Notes under the pieces: generated by a model
What the model saw: the letters and a program-made list of their open reading frames with translations, nothing else
Told to the model about the DNA's origin: nothing
Database searches by the model: none
Part shown: piece after piece, positions 24,968 through 33,234 of the stretch
Position numbering within the stretch: the first letter of the stretch is position 1
Layout: each line of letters opens with the position of its first letter
Translations under genes and position numbers: made by a program
From: Blautia sp.
GTDB taxonomy: Bacteria; Bacillota; Clostridia; Lachnospirales; Lachnospiraceae
Assembly: GCA_026169535.1 (NCBI GenBank)
Contig: JAPFCU010000077.1
Coordinates: 1-64,000 of the forward strand
Reading direction: 5' to 3'
Length of the DNA: 64,000 bases

Positions 24968-25981
24968 TTATCTTTCATCAATGGTTTCTATTTCTACCTT
25001 TCGATTTTTTCCTTCCTGTTTCCAGACCATCAGATGGATCTTATATTCCACCGAATCCTTTGCATAAATAAAAGGTTCCTCCGTCAGCACTTCCACCTGT
25101 TTCCCTGACATCTCCAGCTGTTTTTTTCTCTGTTCTGCTTTTTCCTGTATCCGCAGGATTTTTTCTGCCGTTTCTCTGTGCGGCTGATAATCCCTAATTT
25201 CCCGTTTCTTTTTCAGACAGTCTGTGCCAAAATCCCGGCGCTCATATACGGATGCCGCCCGCGCCAGTTTTTCGCTGACCAGATCCACCACTTCTGCATG
25301 TTTTACTTTATGCAGCATACGTGCAATCTGCTTTGCAACACATTTTACAGGAAACCGACGATACAGACAAATCCAGTTTTTCAGACTTCGGTCTCCAGCC
25401 TCCTCTGCAAGCTGCGTCATTACCTGCAGCGCCTCCTCTGAAACCAGCCACCAGGAACAGGAGGGTACCAGATATTTTTCTGAAACAGCCGGATAACAGC
25501 AAAAATTCAATGGTGGAAATTCTGCCAGACTGGAAATCCATCTTTCCTCCTGAGAACAAAATTCTTCTCCCAGATACTCTCTTTTGTCCCGTAGAATGGC
25601 GATCCGATATTCCAGCTGCCGGAGATATTCGTAGCCTTTTACCCAGAAGTGTCCGGTTCTCCCATAATCAAATAGATGGACTTCCAGTTTCAGATCCTGA
25701 AAAAACAAAGTACAGACAGTATCTTCCTGATGCACCACCAGCACATACTGATCTCCATCCTGATTCAGATCTGCCCACAGTTCTCCCTGAAAATCCGGCA
25801 GATAGGTTCCGGTCAGTTTTGCCCTGCAAAAAACAAGAAAGCTTTCCACCGCATCATTCATCAGATATACCAGACGGATATTCTCTGTTTCCTTTTCTTC
25901 CGGAAGCAGTTCAAACTGTCCCTGAGACAAAAGTAATTCCAGTTTCTCATATTCATTTTTAAAGGGAAGTTTTTCCTTCAT
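24968..25981 (-). CDS. Hypothetical protein, soluble, 337 residues
   Basis: Not recognised. Predicted cytosolic. The N-terminal two thirds look like a mixed alpha/beta domain rich in Trp, Cys and Phe (FPPLNFCCYPAVSEKYLVPSCSWWLVSEEAL); a basic helical stretch (ETAEKILRIQEKAEQRKKQLEM) follows near 265-290, then a short beta end. First gene of a likely operon with the small coiled-coil protein. The reverse strand holds long shadow frames here that have no start signals. Confidence 0.75.
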   Translation of the reverse strand: MKEKLPFKNEYEKLELLLSQGQFELLPEEKETENIRLVYLMNDAVESFLVFCRAKLTGTYLPDFQGELWADLNQDGDQYVLVVHQEDTVCTLFFQDLKLEVHLFDYGRTGHFWVKGYEYLRQLEYRIAILRDKREYLGEEFCSQEERWISSLAEFPPLNFCCYPAVSEKYLVPSCSWWLVSEEALQVMTQLAEEAGDRSLKNWICLYRRFPVKCVAKQIARMLHKVKHAEVVDLVSEKLARAASVYERRDFGTDCLKKKREIRDYQPHRETAEKILRIQEKAEQRKKQLEMSGKQVEVLTEEPFIYAKDSVEYKIHLMVWKQEGKNRKVEIETIDER

Positions 25982-26232
25982 AAACCCTCGTCCTTTTTCT
26001 TAATAACCATAAGTATAACATATCTGTCCCGGCTTCTGCATCCATCCATTTATATTCTTTCTTTTCTGCTCTCAGCTTTTATCATTTCACACTTTTTGTA
26101 AGAATTGACCAATTTTTTTGTGGACAAAATATTTTTTATGCTAAAATATAATTAGTTGTATTGCAATCATAATCATTTTTATGGCGGAACAAAAAAAGTG
26201 TATAAAAAATTTAAAAAAGGAGGATCCCACTT

Positions 26233-27564
26233 ATGAAGAACGCCAAAAACGCAGATATTGCAAACATTTATCGTCTTGACGGACAAGTTCCTGTTATGAA
26301 GGCTATTCCATTTGGTCTTCAGCACATTCTGGCAATGTTTGTTGCCAATCTGACACCCATTACCATTATTGCCGGTGCCGGAGGACTGAAGCAGGCAGAA
26401 ATTGCCATACTTCTCCAGAATGCCATGTTTGTTGCCGGAATTGCAACTCTCATACAGCTTTATCCTCTCTGGAAAATAGGCTCCCGGCTTCCCATTGTAA
26501 TGGGTGTCAGCTTTACCTTTGTAACAGTTCTCAGTACAGTGGCTGCCAATTACGGATATCCGGCAGTTGTGGGCGCAGTTCTGGTCGGAGGTATCATGGA
26601 AGGAACTCTGGGGCTTCTGGCAAAATACTGGAAAAAGATCATCTCTCCAATCGTTGCTGCATCTGTTGTAACTGCTATTGGATTTTCTCTTTTTACCGTC
26701 GGTACCAGATCCTTTGGCGGAGGCTACTCAGAAGATTTTGGCTCTGCCCAGAATCTGATCCTCGGTACGATAACATTACTGGTATGTCTGGTCTGGAACA
26801 TTTTGGCAAAAGGCTACTGGAAGCAGCTTTCTGTATTAGCCGGTCTGATCGTTGGCTATATCGTAGCCATTTTTATGGGAAAAGTAGACCTCTCTGTGAT
26901 CTTTTCCGGAGGCATCATCTCTTTCCCGAAATTCCTGCCTTATGTACCGGAATTTCACCCTGGAGCCATAGTTTCTGTTGCAATTATCTTTCTTGTATCT
27001 GCTGCTGAAACAATCGGAGATACCACAGCCATGGTTTCCGGGGGACTGGAACGTGACATAACAACAGAAGAAATTTCCGGCTCTCTTGCCTGCGACGGAT
27101 ATGCCTCCGCTTTTTCTTCTCTGTTAGGATGTCCGCCTGTTACCTCGTTCTCTCAGAATGTAGGTCTCATTGCTATGACAAAGGTAGTAAACCGTTTCAC
27201 AATTATGACAGGAGCCGTGTGCATGATCCTGGCAGGGCTTCTTCCTCCTGTAGGAAACTTTTTCGCCTCCCTTCCAGATTCTGTCCTGGGCGGATGTACC
27301 ATTATGATGTTTGGAACCATCCTGACATCCGGAATTGAAATGATTGCAAAGGCAGGCTTCACTCAAAGGAACATTACCATTGCCGCACTGTCCCTTTCCA
27401 TCGGTATTGGTTTTACCGCTGCCAGCGAAATTGACATCTGGCATATTTTCCCACAGCTTCTCCAGTCTGTATTCTCTGCAAATGTAGTAGCTGTCGTGTT
27501 TGTAATGGCCATTATATTAAACCTGGTTCTTCCAAAAGATATGGAGATCAAACGTGTTCAGTAA
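26233..27564 (+). CDS. NCS2 family xanthine/uracil permease
   Basis: Membrane nucleobase:cation symporter with about 12-14 helices. It starts RLDGQVPVMKAIPFGLQHILAMFVANLTPITI, the conserved first helix with the QH motif, and later carries SAAETIGDTTAMVSGG and CPPVTSFSQNVGLIAMTKV, which are the NCS2 substrate and motif-1 segments (the xanthine/uric-acid branch typically reads QNxG). 443 residues. AAGGAGG precedes the ATG. The upstream region contains a weak TTGTGG/TAAAAT pair but no purine riboswitch that I could see. Confidence 0.93.
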   Translation: MKNAKNADIANIYRLDGQVPVMKAIPFGLQHILAMFVANLTPITIIAGAGGLKQAEIAILLQNAMFVAGIATLIQLYPLWKIGSRLPIVMGVSFTFVTVLSTVAANYGYPAVVGAVLVGGIMEGTLGLLAKYWKKIISPIVAASVVTAIGFSLFTVGTRSFGGGYSEDFGSAQNLILGTITLLVCLVWNILAKGYWKQLSVLAGLIVGYIVAIFMGKVDLSVIFSGGIISFPKFLPYVPEFHPGAIVSVAIIFLVSAAETIGDTTAMVSGGLERDITTEEISGSLACDGYASAFSSLLGCPPVTSFSQNVGLIAMTKVVNRFTIMTGAVCMILAGLLPPVGNFFASLPDSVLGGCTIMMFGTILTSGIEMIAKAGFTQRNITIAALSLSIGIGFTAASEIDIWHIFPQLLQSVFSANVVAVVFVMAIILNLVLPKDMEIKRVQ

Positions 27565-27618
27565 AAGAGAACTATAAGATATCCATTTCCTGTACATAAA
27601 GAACCCTCTATAAAGGAA

Positions 27619-27667
27619 AAACCCGGAAACAGATCTGTGGCTTTCAACAGATCCTTTCCGGGTTTTT
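27619..27667 (+). terminator. Terminator of the permease gene
   Basis: AAACCCGGAAA pairs with TTTCCGGGTTT, enclosing an inner ACAGATC/GATCTGT pair, followed by TTTTTC. Confidence 0.88.
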
Positions 27668-27759
27668 CTTTGTTTTATAATTACAATGTTCCCCCAAGCT
27701 CATAGGCTTTTTTCATAATTTCCTTATGCAAAATATATTCTTGCAGCTTTTAATATCCT

Positions 27760-27933
27760 TTAAGCCTTTATTGTATAACACATCATTTCATAATGAAGCT
27801 CAGTTCCTTCCATGATCTCTGCCGGAAGGAGCGCCCTTGCTACACATTTTAATTCTTCCTCCGGCTTATCCATTCTCTTTAACATGGCATAATCACCGTC
27901 AATTTTTTCTACAATGTAATCACAAACTAACAT
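27760..27933 (-). CDS. Small DUF3006-like protein
   Basis: 57 residues, MLVCDYIVEKIDGDYAMLKR to the stop. The opening xYIVEKIDGDYAxL and the following RALLPAEIMEGTEL match the pattern of small DUF3006 proteins, which fold as a compact beta domain. AGGAGG at 27941-27946 lies 7 bases before the ATG, so it is very likely translated. It is 24 bp downstream of the ArsC-like gene on the same strand. Function unknown. Confidence 0.7.
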   Translation of the reverse strand: MLVCDYIVEKIDGDYAMLKRMDKPEEELKCVARALLPAEIMEGTELHYEMMCYTIKA

Positions 27934-27956
27934 CTTCCATCCTCCTTAAATACAAC

Positions 27957-28382
27957 CTATTTTTCCATCCCGTTTGTTTTCTCAATGGATTCTATTTTCA
28001 TTTTCAGTTTAATAATATTTTCTTCAATCCCTGCAATAATCCGCCGAAACTCTTCGTCACTTTTTCCCGTCGGATCTTCCAGTTCCCAATTATCATCAAA
28101 TGATCCTCCAATAAACGGACAGCCAACATTACATCCCATTGAAACAGCAATATCCGGAGCCGGAATCTCATCTATTAATTTAGAATACTGGGTTTTCTCC
28201 ATATCAATGTCATAAAGTTCTTTCATAATTCGGACTGCATCCTGATTGATCCTGGGTTTTGTTTCCGTACCGGCTGAATAACTTTCAAATATATCCGATG
28301 CAAGATGTTTCCCAAGCGCTTCTGCAATCTGGCTTCTGCATGAATTATGTACACAGATAAATGCTACTTTTAATTTCCTCAT
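27957..28382 (-). CDS. Low-molecular-weight phosphatase-type arsenate reductase (ArsC-like)
   Basis: Cytosolic enzyme with the CX5R phosphate loop near the start (AFICVHNSCRSQ, Cys10 to Arg16) and further cysteines in AVSMGCNVGCP as in thioredoxin-coupled ArsC. The general-acid segment is DPTGKSDEEF. 141 residues from ATG 28382, 8 bases after GGAGG; five more in-frame codons precede. No arsenic efflux gene or ArsR repressor is adjacent, so a phosphatase role is possible. Confidence 0.85.
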   Translation of the reverse strand: MRKLKVAFICVHNSCRSQIAEALGKHLASDIFESYSAGTETKPRINQDAVRIMKELYDIDMEKTQYSKLIDEIPAPDIAVSMGCNVGCPFIGGSFDDNWELEDPTGKSDEEFRRIIAGIEENIIKLKMKIESIEKTNGMEK

Positions 28383-28557
28383 CCTGTTTTCCTCCATGAA
28401 ATGGACATGCTTTGCGGAGACATTGATTATTTTTCATTCTGTTCATCCATGCACACCATATTTCCACATTTTATAATAACATTAATCTGCTTATCCACAC
28501 AAGAATTACTTTAACCACATATCAATTAACATTGCAGAATCCACGACAATCAGACTG

Positions 28558-28773
28558 CTATGCTTTTGGTAAAACCAACGCAGCAATTCCTACTATAATC
28601 AATATCGGAAATGCTATGTATATCAATCCGCCGACAACCAGCCCGATCAATATCAAAGGCAGCAGTACAATCGTGACCAAAAACTTTGAAATTCCCCATG
28701 CCGCTTTGATCCCAAAAAATAACATTTTACCAAATACCCATATCATACAAATAGTAAATAAGAATGATAACAT
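28558..28773 (-). CDS. Small membrane protein of the XRE module
   Basis: 71 residues, almost entirely hydrophobic, with two or three membrane segments (FLFTICMIWVFGKMLFFGI; FLVTIVLLPLILIGLVVGGL; IAFPILIIVGIAALVL). GGAGG is 7 bases before the ATG. It is divergent from the XRE regulator 190 bp away. Not recognised as a known family. Confidence 0.75.
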   Translation of the reverse strand: MLSFLFTICMIWVFGKMLFFGIKAAWGISKFLVTIVLLPLILIGLVVGGLIYIAFPILIIVGIAALVLPKA

Positions 28774-28851
28774 TTTTCTGCCTCCATTATGCTAATATGC
28801 TTACATTTTTTGCTGTATCCATCCTGAAACCTCATTTCTCCCGACTTATCC

Positions 28852-28942
28852 TTGCCGTTTTTCTATGTTTTCAGTATAATTATTTTATATACAGAAATAC
28901 ACGATGTATGAGAAGATTTAGACTTATGTATTTCTCTATTTT
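28852..28942 (+). promoter_or_regulatory. Promoter and operator-like repeat of the XRE regulator
   Basis: TTGCCG (28852-28857), 17 bases, TATAAT (28875-28880). Downstream, AGAAATAC (28893-28900) and GTATTTCT (28928-28935) form an inverted repeat. The segment TGTATTTCTCTATTTT (28927-28942) recurs with one change at 30072-30087, upstream of the 135-residue gene. Confidence 0.65.
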
Positions 28943-28962
28943 AGAGAGATAGGGGGAAAATA

Positions 28963-29478
28963 ATGGGCAAACAATCAACAAGAGAAAATAAAAATATATA
29001 CCAGCTCTGCCGGGAAGCGCAGGGACTCACACGCGAAAAGGCAAGTGAAAATATGGTCGGCGTATCTGCCTCAAGAATTGAAAAGATCGAATATGAACTT
29101 CAGGAGCCAACGGCTTACGATATCATCCAGATGGCAGATTGTTATAAAAAACCAGAGCTTTGCAATTACTATTGTTCTCACAAATGTACCATTGGGAGCC
29201 GTTATGTTCCGGAAATTGAGATATCTGAATTATCCAATATTATCCTGGAAACAATTGCCAGCCTGAATGAGATCAATCCATTGACCAGCCGACTGATTCA
29301 GATTTCACGAGATGGAATAATTTCAGATGATGAAATCAAAGACTTTGCTTTTATCAGTAAAAAACTGGATGAAGTATCCCTGGCTATCGATTCACTGAAT
29401 CTATGGGTCGATAAAACCGCCAGTGAAAACAACATTAATATTGAACTGTTAAATGCTGAAAAAGAAAAACTAAAATAA
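28963..29478 (+). CDS. XRE family regulator with C-terminal helical domain
   Basis: An N-terminal helix-turn-helix (about 10-60: NIYQLCREAQGLTREKASENMVGVSASRIEKIEYELQEPTAYDIIQMAD) is followed by a short Cys-rich patch (CNYYCSHKCTIG) and a helical domain of about 90 residues, probably for dimerisation or sensing. The four cysteines CNYYC-SHKC could bind a metal. 171 residues. Start after AGGGGG. The inverted repeat in its own leader suggests autoregulation. Confidence 0.82.
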   Translation: MGKQSTRENKNIYQLCREAQGLTREKASENMVGVSASRIEKIEYELQEPTAYDIIQMADCYKKPELCNYYCSHKCTIGSRYVPEIEISELSNIILETIASLNEINPLTSRLIQISRDGIISDDEIKDFAFISKKLDEVSLAIDSLNLWVDKTASENNINIELLNAEKEKLK

Positions 29479-29553
29479 AAAAGAGGGCAGCAATTTACGG
29501 AAATTTCATAAATCGCTGTCTCTGCTGATTCTCTGTCAAAAAACAGACTCTTT

Positions 29554-29961
29554 TTATAGCTGTCTCAGGATTCCTTCAACTCTGCAGATTGCATCCGCAA
29601 CCTGTCCGGAAGCCTGATGGATCCGCTCCTGTACCATCCAATCCACCAGCAAACTATCAAAAAACCAGTCTGCAAAGGAAATAAAATCACCTGTCTCAAT
29701 ATCGAGATGACAGGCTATATTAACATCATTCAATTCTCTGCTGAAATTTCTGAGATCATATTTCGCCTGTTCCATACTTTGTTTTGCCCGATCCATTTTG
29801 GATTGTTTTACCATGGTAGAAATAAAGCCTCCTCCAAACATATCCCAGAGCCCCCAGTTTTTTGCACTGTTCAACTGCTCCTCAGCTTCTCTGAGGCTTC
29901 TCAAAGCCCGTTTACCAGCCTCAACTGCTTCTCTCTTTTCTTTTTCTAAATCATATGCCAT
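29554..29961 (-). CDS. Conserved-looking 135-residue helical protein of the XRE module
   Basis: Not assigned to a named family. It begins with a charged helix (MAYDLEKEKREAVEAGKRALRSLREAEEQL), a Gly/Trp hinge (NWGLWDMFGGGFISTMVKQSKMDRAKQSM) and then helical segments ending in an amphipathic C-terminus. No membrane span. Convergent with the XRE regulator gene, 75 bp apart. Its upstream region carries the element shared with the XRE promoter, so it is a likely target of that regulator. Confidence 0.75.
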   Translation of the reverse strand: MAYDLEKEKREAVEAGKRALRSLREAEEQLNSAKNWGLWDMFGGGFISTMVKQSKMDRAKQSMEQAKYDLRNFSRELNDVNIACHLDIETGDFISFADWFFDSLLVDWMVQERIHQASGQVADAICRVEGILRQL

Positions 29962-30049
29962 AATTATCCCTCTCTATATAATTTCATATAATAAAAAATA
30001 ATCTGTTTCCTGAGAGAATTATATCTTTTACGTTAAAATAAATATACTA

Positions 30050-30088
30050 TACCTATGTAGAAATAGGATTCTGTATTTCACTATTTTT
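30050..30088 (-). promoter_or_regulatory. Operator-like element upstream of the 135-residue gene
   Basis: AGAAATA (30059-30065) and TATTTC (30074-30079) form a short inverted repeat. TGTATTTCACTATTTT (30072-30087) matches 15 of 16 bases of the element in the XRE gene leader. It lies about 100 bp upstream of the start at 29961. No clear -35/-10 pair was picked for this gene. Confidence 0.5.
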
Positions 30089-30111
30089 GATGAAAATGAA
30101 ATCTGAAGTTT

Positions 30112-30385
30112 CTATATTTCACGCATCAGCGGATCTTCAATATTTTCAACACGAACCCCACATACTACACCTGTTATCTTTTCCCGGTTCGGATTCATTT
30201 CCGGGGCCTGTTGAAAGAAATCACCATATGTGATCTCACTGTCTATAAGCGCCTCAACTGCTGTCGGTCCCGGATACAAACCAATATGTTTCTTCGCAGC
30301 TGCAAAATGAAGAATGTTATGCCTCTTCCAAAACGTCGGCATGCTCCATGAAATACGCTCTTCCGCATACAGGACATTTCCACAT
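30112..30385 (-). pseudogene. Chimeric remnant: DUF1801 protein joined to DUF2200 tail
   Basis: Three decayed pieces in a row. The start (30385-30317) encodes [12 protein letters not shown], the zinc-ribbon opening of some DUF1801 proteins, then stops. In another frame, [26 protein letters not shown] (30342 to about 30265) is the core of a DUF1801 domain lacking its first half. That frame continues directly into [25 protein letters not shown], then [10 protein letters not shown], which is the C-terminal signature of DUF2200, and stops where that family would continue. Deletions have fused two small neighbouring genes. Assignment is from memory of the family motifs. Confidence 0.65.
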
Positions 30386-30482
30386 ATATTTTTCCTCGCT
30401 TTCCTAGGCTCCTTCTTTGGATTTACAGCATAAAGATCACAATTTTATTTCACAACGTTCTGTACAGGAATCAAACTCACAG

Positions 30483-30893
30483 TTATATAATCTTTCCTGA
30501 TAAATGATCTATTTCATGCTGACAGATCTGCGCCGTCCAACCGGACAGTTTCTGTCGTTGTTTTTTCCAGTTAAAATCATAATACTCCACTTCTATTTCC
30601 TGGTATCTGATTGTCTTACGAACACCATCTAAAGACAAACATCCCTCTTCTGTTTCATACATGCCGCTTTTAGAAATAATCACTGGATTAAACATTACAA
30701 CATCTATAAATCCCATATTCACAATAATGATGTTCTTCTTTACACCAATCATATTTGCCGCCATGCCCACGCACCGTTCCCGGTTAGCCTGCAGTGTATC
30801 CTGCAAGTCCTTGCCCACTTGAATATCTGCTTCTGTAGCTGGCTGGGATGGTTGTCCCAAGAAGAAAATATCCCTCACGATTTCCTTTATCAT
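30483..30893 (-). CDS. Peptide-deformylase-like protein lacking the oxyanion Gln
   Basis: Family of metal enzymes that deformylate N-terminal Met. Motif 2 EGCLS (83-87) and motif 3 HEIDH (126-130) with both zinc His are intact. Motif 1, normally GxGxAAxQ, reads VGMAANMIG, so the oxyanion Gln is Met48. At 136 residues it is shorter than true Def (150-190). Such short variants are common in Clostridia beside a canonical Def and may have altered activity. Monocistronic. Confidence 0.85.
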   Translation of the reverse strand: MIKEIVRDIFFLGQPSQPATEADIQVGKDLQDTLQANRERCVGMAANMIGVKKNIIIVNMGFIDVVMFNPVIISKSGMYETEEGCLSLDGVRKTIRYQEIEVEYYDFNWKKQRQKLSGWTAQICQHEIDHLSGKII

Positions 30894-31045
30894 TATAATT
30901 CTCCTATCTCTTTATGTAATTAATTACTTCCCCGCACTTCATATTCTGTCTGCACACTTTTTAGTAATGATATCCTATCATAAACCAAATTGAACAAAAA
31001 AACTGGAATTTTCAAATAAGCTGTATAATCCAGTTATCCATCAAA

Positions 31046-31387
31046 TTAAGATTTTCTTTTACCAATGATCAAATCATAACTCTCTGCAATCATTCTTTTC
31101 ACTTCAGCATCAGGTATGCTGTCATCAAGTTTAATTGAGTTCCAATGTATTTTGTTTTGATGATATCCCGGAATAACTGCATCGTATGTATTTCTCCACA
31201 GATCACGCCACTCCGGATCCACCTTTACATTCACCCACATAAAACCATCTTTTTCATAGGTCCATGCAAATGCTTTTTTATTTCCTCTGTATCTGAGCAG
31301 TACCCAATTATCATCATGAAAAGGGGTGTCAATATAAGCATCTGGAAATGTAATGCCATAATCCAATACTTCTTGTCTTTTGTTCAA
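31046..31387 (-). CDS. MmcQ/YjbR family protein
   Basis: 113 residues, cytosolic. It begins MNKRQEVLDYGITFPDAYIDTPF and contains the family's NWVLLRY, FAWTYEKDGFMWVNVKVDPEW and GYHQNKIHWNSIKLD segments. Members have a CyaY-like double-wing fold and are often called DNA-binding. No functional context here. Confidence 0.88.
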   Translation of the reverse strand: MNKRQEVLDYGITFPDAYIDTPFHDDNWVLLRYRGNKKAFAWTYEKDGFMWVNVKVDPEWRDLWRNTYDAVIPGYHQNKIHWNSIKLDDSIPDAEVKRMIAESYDLIIGKRKS

Positions 31388-31426
31388 GATTGCCCACCTT
31401 CTTTCCCAAAACTCATTTTAGCATGC

Positions 31427-31852
31427 TTATTTTTCTGATGTTTCCACTTCTCCCGGCCAGTCATTGATTCCACCAAACTCAATAATGTTTGTATAACCAA
31501 GTGCTGCCAGCTTCTCCGCCGCCTGTTTGCTCCGGTTTCCACTTCTGCAATACACAAGAATCATCTGGGCTTTATCCGGAAGTTTCGGTATGTCTTTCGT
31601 TCCGATAGTCTCGTTTGGCACCAGAATTGCACCTGGAATATGTTTCTCGTCGTATTCATCCTGTCTGCGAACATCCAGGATGATATAGTTCTCTTCTGTT
31701 TTCATCAGTTCCATCGCTTCTTCCATGGATACCTGCTGATAGGCAGCCTTCTCCATCGTCGCACCTTCTTTCCTCCCCGTATCTGTTGCGCTGCATCCGG
31801 CAAACAACAAGCAGGATAATGTTGCAGCAATTAAGATCTTTGTTACTTTCAT
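31427..31852 (-). CDS. Rhodanese-domain lipoprotein
   Basis: Extracytoplasmic lipoprotein: signal peptide with lipobox LFAGC (Cys at about 20), then a single rhodanese domain ending in the active loop VYCRSGNRS, with the invariant Cys, and the GGINDWPGEV C-terminal motif. 141 residues. It sits 8 bp downstream of the macrodomain gene, probably co-transcribed. The role (sulfur transfer or redox) is unknown. Confidence 0.92.
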   Translation of the reverse strand: MKVTKILIAATLSCLLFAGCSATDTGRKEGATMEKAAYQQVSMEEAMELMKTEENYIILDVRRQDEYDEKHIPGAILVPNETIGTKDIPKLPDKAQMILVYCRSGNRSKQAAEKLAALGYTNIIEFGGINDWPGEVETSEK

Positions 31853-31860
31853 CTGTCCTC

Positions 31861-32394
31861 CTATTCTATATCCAATATATTACTGAATTTCATAAGTACA
31901 TCATCATAAGCTTTCCGTGCCCTATCATCAAAAAGCACAAAGCGAACATAATCAAATGCCTCCTGATGTTCCGTATAAAAATCTTTTACAGTTTTTACTG
32001 CAATTTCTGTAGCTTCTTCCAGCGGGTAACTGTAGGCCCCCGTAGAAATTGATGGAAATGCCATGGTACGGATTCCATGCTCCAATGCTACCTGCATGGA
32101 ATTACGATAGGCATTGGCAAGCAGCTTGGCTTCGCCATGATTTCCGCCGCAATAAATCGGCCCTACCGTATGGATGACATATTTGCATGGCAGGTTATAA
32201 GCATCGGTAATTTTAGCCTCACCGGTATTACATCCATGTAGATTTCTACATTCCTTCAGTAATTCCGATCCGGCTGCCCGGTGGATCGCTCCATCCACAC
32301 CGCCGCCACCAAGAAGACTGGTATTTGCCGCATTTACAATTGCTTCTACATCCGTTTGTTTCGTAATATCGCCCTGTACGATTTGTATTTTCAT
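31861..32394 (-). CDS. Macrodomain protein, O-acetyl-ADP-ribose deacetylase type
   Basis: ADP-ribose-binding macrodomain (YmdB/MacroD type) that removes ADP-ribosyl or O-acetyl groups. Motifs: [38 protein letters not shown] (binding and catalytic loop, NAAN and GGGVDGAIH) and [14 protein letters not shown]. 177 residues is standard. The gene starts inside the end of a decayed DUF188 reading frame. Confidence 0.95.
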   Translation of the reverse strand: MKIQIVQGDITKQTDVEAIVNAANTSLLGGGGVDGAIHRAAGSELLKECRNLHGCNTGEAKITDAYNLPCKYVIHTVGPIYCGGNHGEAKLLANAYRNSMQVALEHGIRTMAFPSISTGAYSYPLEEATEIAVKTVKDFYTEHQEAFDYVRFVLFDDRARKAYDDVLMKFSNILDIE

Positions 32395-32573
32395 ATCGTC
32401 ACTGCTCCTTTGCCCAAAATCATTGCAGCAACACCATAGTCCTGAGTTACACAGATATCACCTTTTTTAATCAGGGACAAAACAATGTACATGGTATTCC
32501 ATACTTTTTCACCACCTGCTCCACAATCTTTACAACCGAACAGACATCTGCATCTACAAATATCTTCAATTTA
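32395..32573 (-). pseudogene. DUF188 (YaiI/YqxD) gene remnant with internal deletion
   Basis: The 5' part encodes KIFVDADVCSVVKIVEQVVKKYGIP, the start of a DUF188 NYN-type protein, then a stop. A second frame at about 32390-32480 encodes [24 protein letters not shown], which is the family's middle motif. The roughly 40 residues normally between them are missing, and both ends of the protein are lost. Confidence 0.7.
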
Positions 32574-32915
32574 TCACTTCCAATTCTTCCAGATGTCAGG
32601 CTGATACCCTGCCGTTGCCTGTTTTCCATTGCGAACAATCGGCGTAAGCAGTATCTGCTGATTCTCCAGCAGTTTCTCAAACTTATCTTCATCTGCAATA
32701 TATGTGATTAGCACCAGCGTATCCTTATCCTTTGCCTTTGGATTAATCAGCTCGTCCACGCCTCCAACAGCCTGCATAACAGCTGTCAATTCACCCTTGC
32801 TCATGGATTTTTCCTTCAGGTTGATGAACTGCACCTTAATATTTCTTTCCTTAAAATAGCGCTGGGCTTTCTTTGTGTCAAAGCACTTTGTCGTACCAAA
32901 AATCTGTATGTTCAT
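32574..32915 (-). CDS. ArsC/Spx-family glutaredoxin-like protein
   Basis: Thioredoxin-fold protein of the ArsC/Spx/YffB group: MNIQIFGTTKCFDTKKAQRYFKERNI with a single N-terminal Cys11, then MQAVGGVDELINPKAKD and a C-terminal TPIVRNGKQATAGYQPDIWKNW. 113 residues from ATG 32915 (GGAG upstream). It lacks the CxxC redox switch of Spx. The start overlaps the upstream hypothetical gene by 38 bp. Confidence 0.85.
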   Translation of the reverse strand: MNIQIFGTTKCFDTKKAQRYFKERNIKVQFINLKEKSMSKGELTAVMQAVGGVDELINPKAKDKDTLVLITYIADEDKFEKLLENQQILLTPIVRNGKQATAGYQPDIWKNWK

Positions 32916-33234
32916 ATCTCTTATTCTCCAATGTGTCAGTATCGAACTTCTGTACAATCCTCTTGGCAAACTTCGATCCCACACTCTTGATTGGGTCGAA
33001 ACCAAGATATTTCTCAATACCAAAAACAGTTGCCGGCATCGTCTCTTTCCAGCTCTCTGCCAGAAACTGTCTGCCATACTCCGCATCTACCTTCCAGTTG
33101 CTATCAATCAGAAGAGCAGATCCAACAGTGGCATCCAAAAGATTACCAACAACTGTCACCAGTTCATTATAGTTTTTTATGGCGCACTTTAAGACAGAGT
33201 CGATGTCTCGCAACGTCCATCTGTGTTCCGACAT
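32878..33234 (-). CDS. Hypothetical protein, 118 residues
   Basis: Not recognised. Soluble and mostly helical; contains TMPATVFGIEKYLGFDPIKSVGSKFAKRIVQKFD near the C-terminus. The end overlaps the start of the ArsC/Spx-like gene, an arrangement that supports it being a real coupled gene. Start at 33234 is the first ATG; its ribosome-binding site is weak. Confidence 0.6.
   Translation of the reverse strand: MSEHRWTLRDIDSVLKCAIKNYNELVTVVGNLLDATVGSALLIDSNWKVDAEYGRQFLAESWKETMPATVFGIEKYLGFDPIKSVGSKFAKRIVQKFDTDTLENKRYEHTDFWYDKVL

Noticed and set aside
26100-26232. Possible purine riboswitch before the NCS2 permease
   Set aside because: The conserved core of purine aptamers was not found; only a weak promoter is visible.
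28491-28499. TTATCCACA, a perfect DnaA box
   Set aside because: It is a single copy between small genes, without a cluster or AT-rich unwinding element; the origin is expected beyond 64000.
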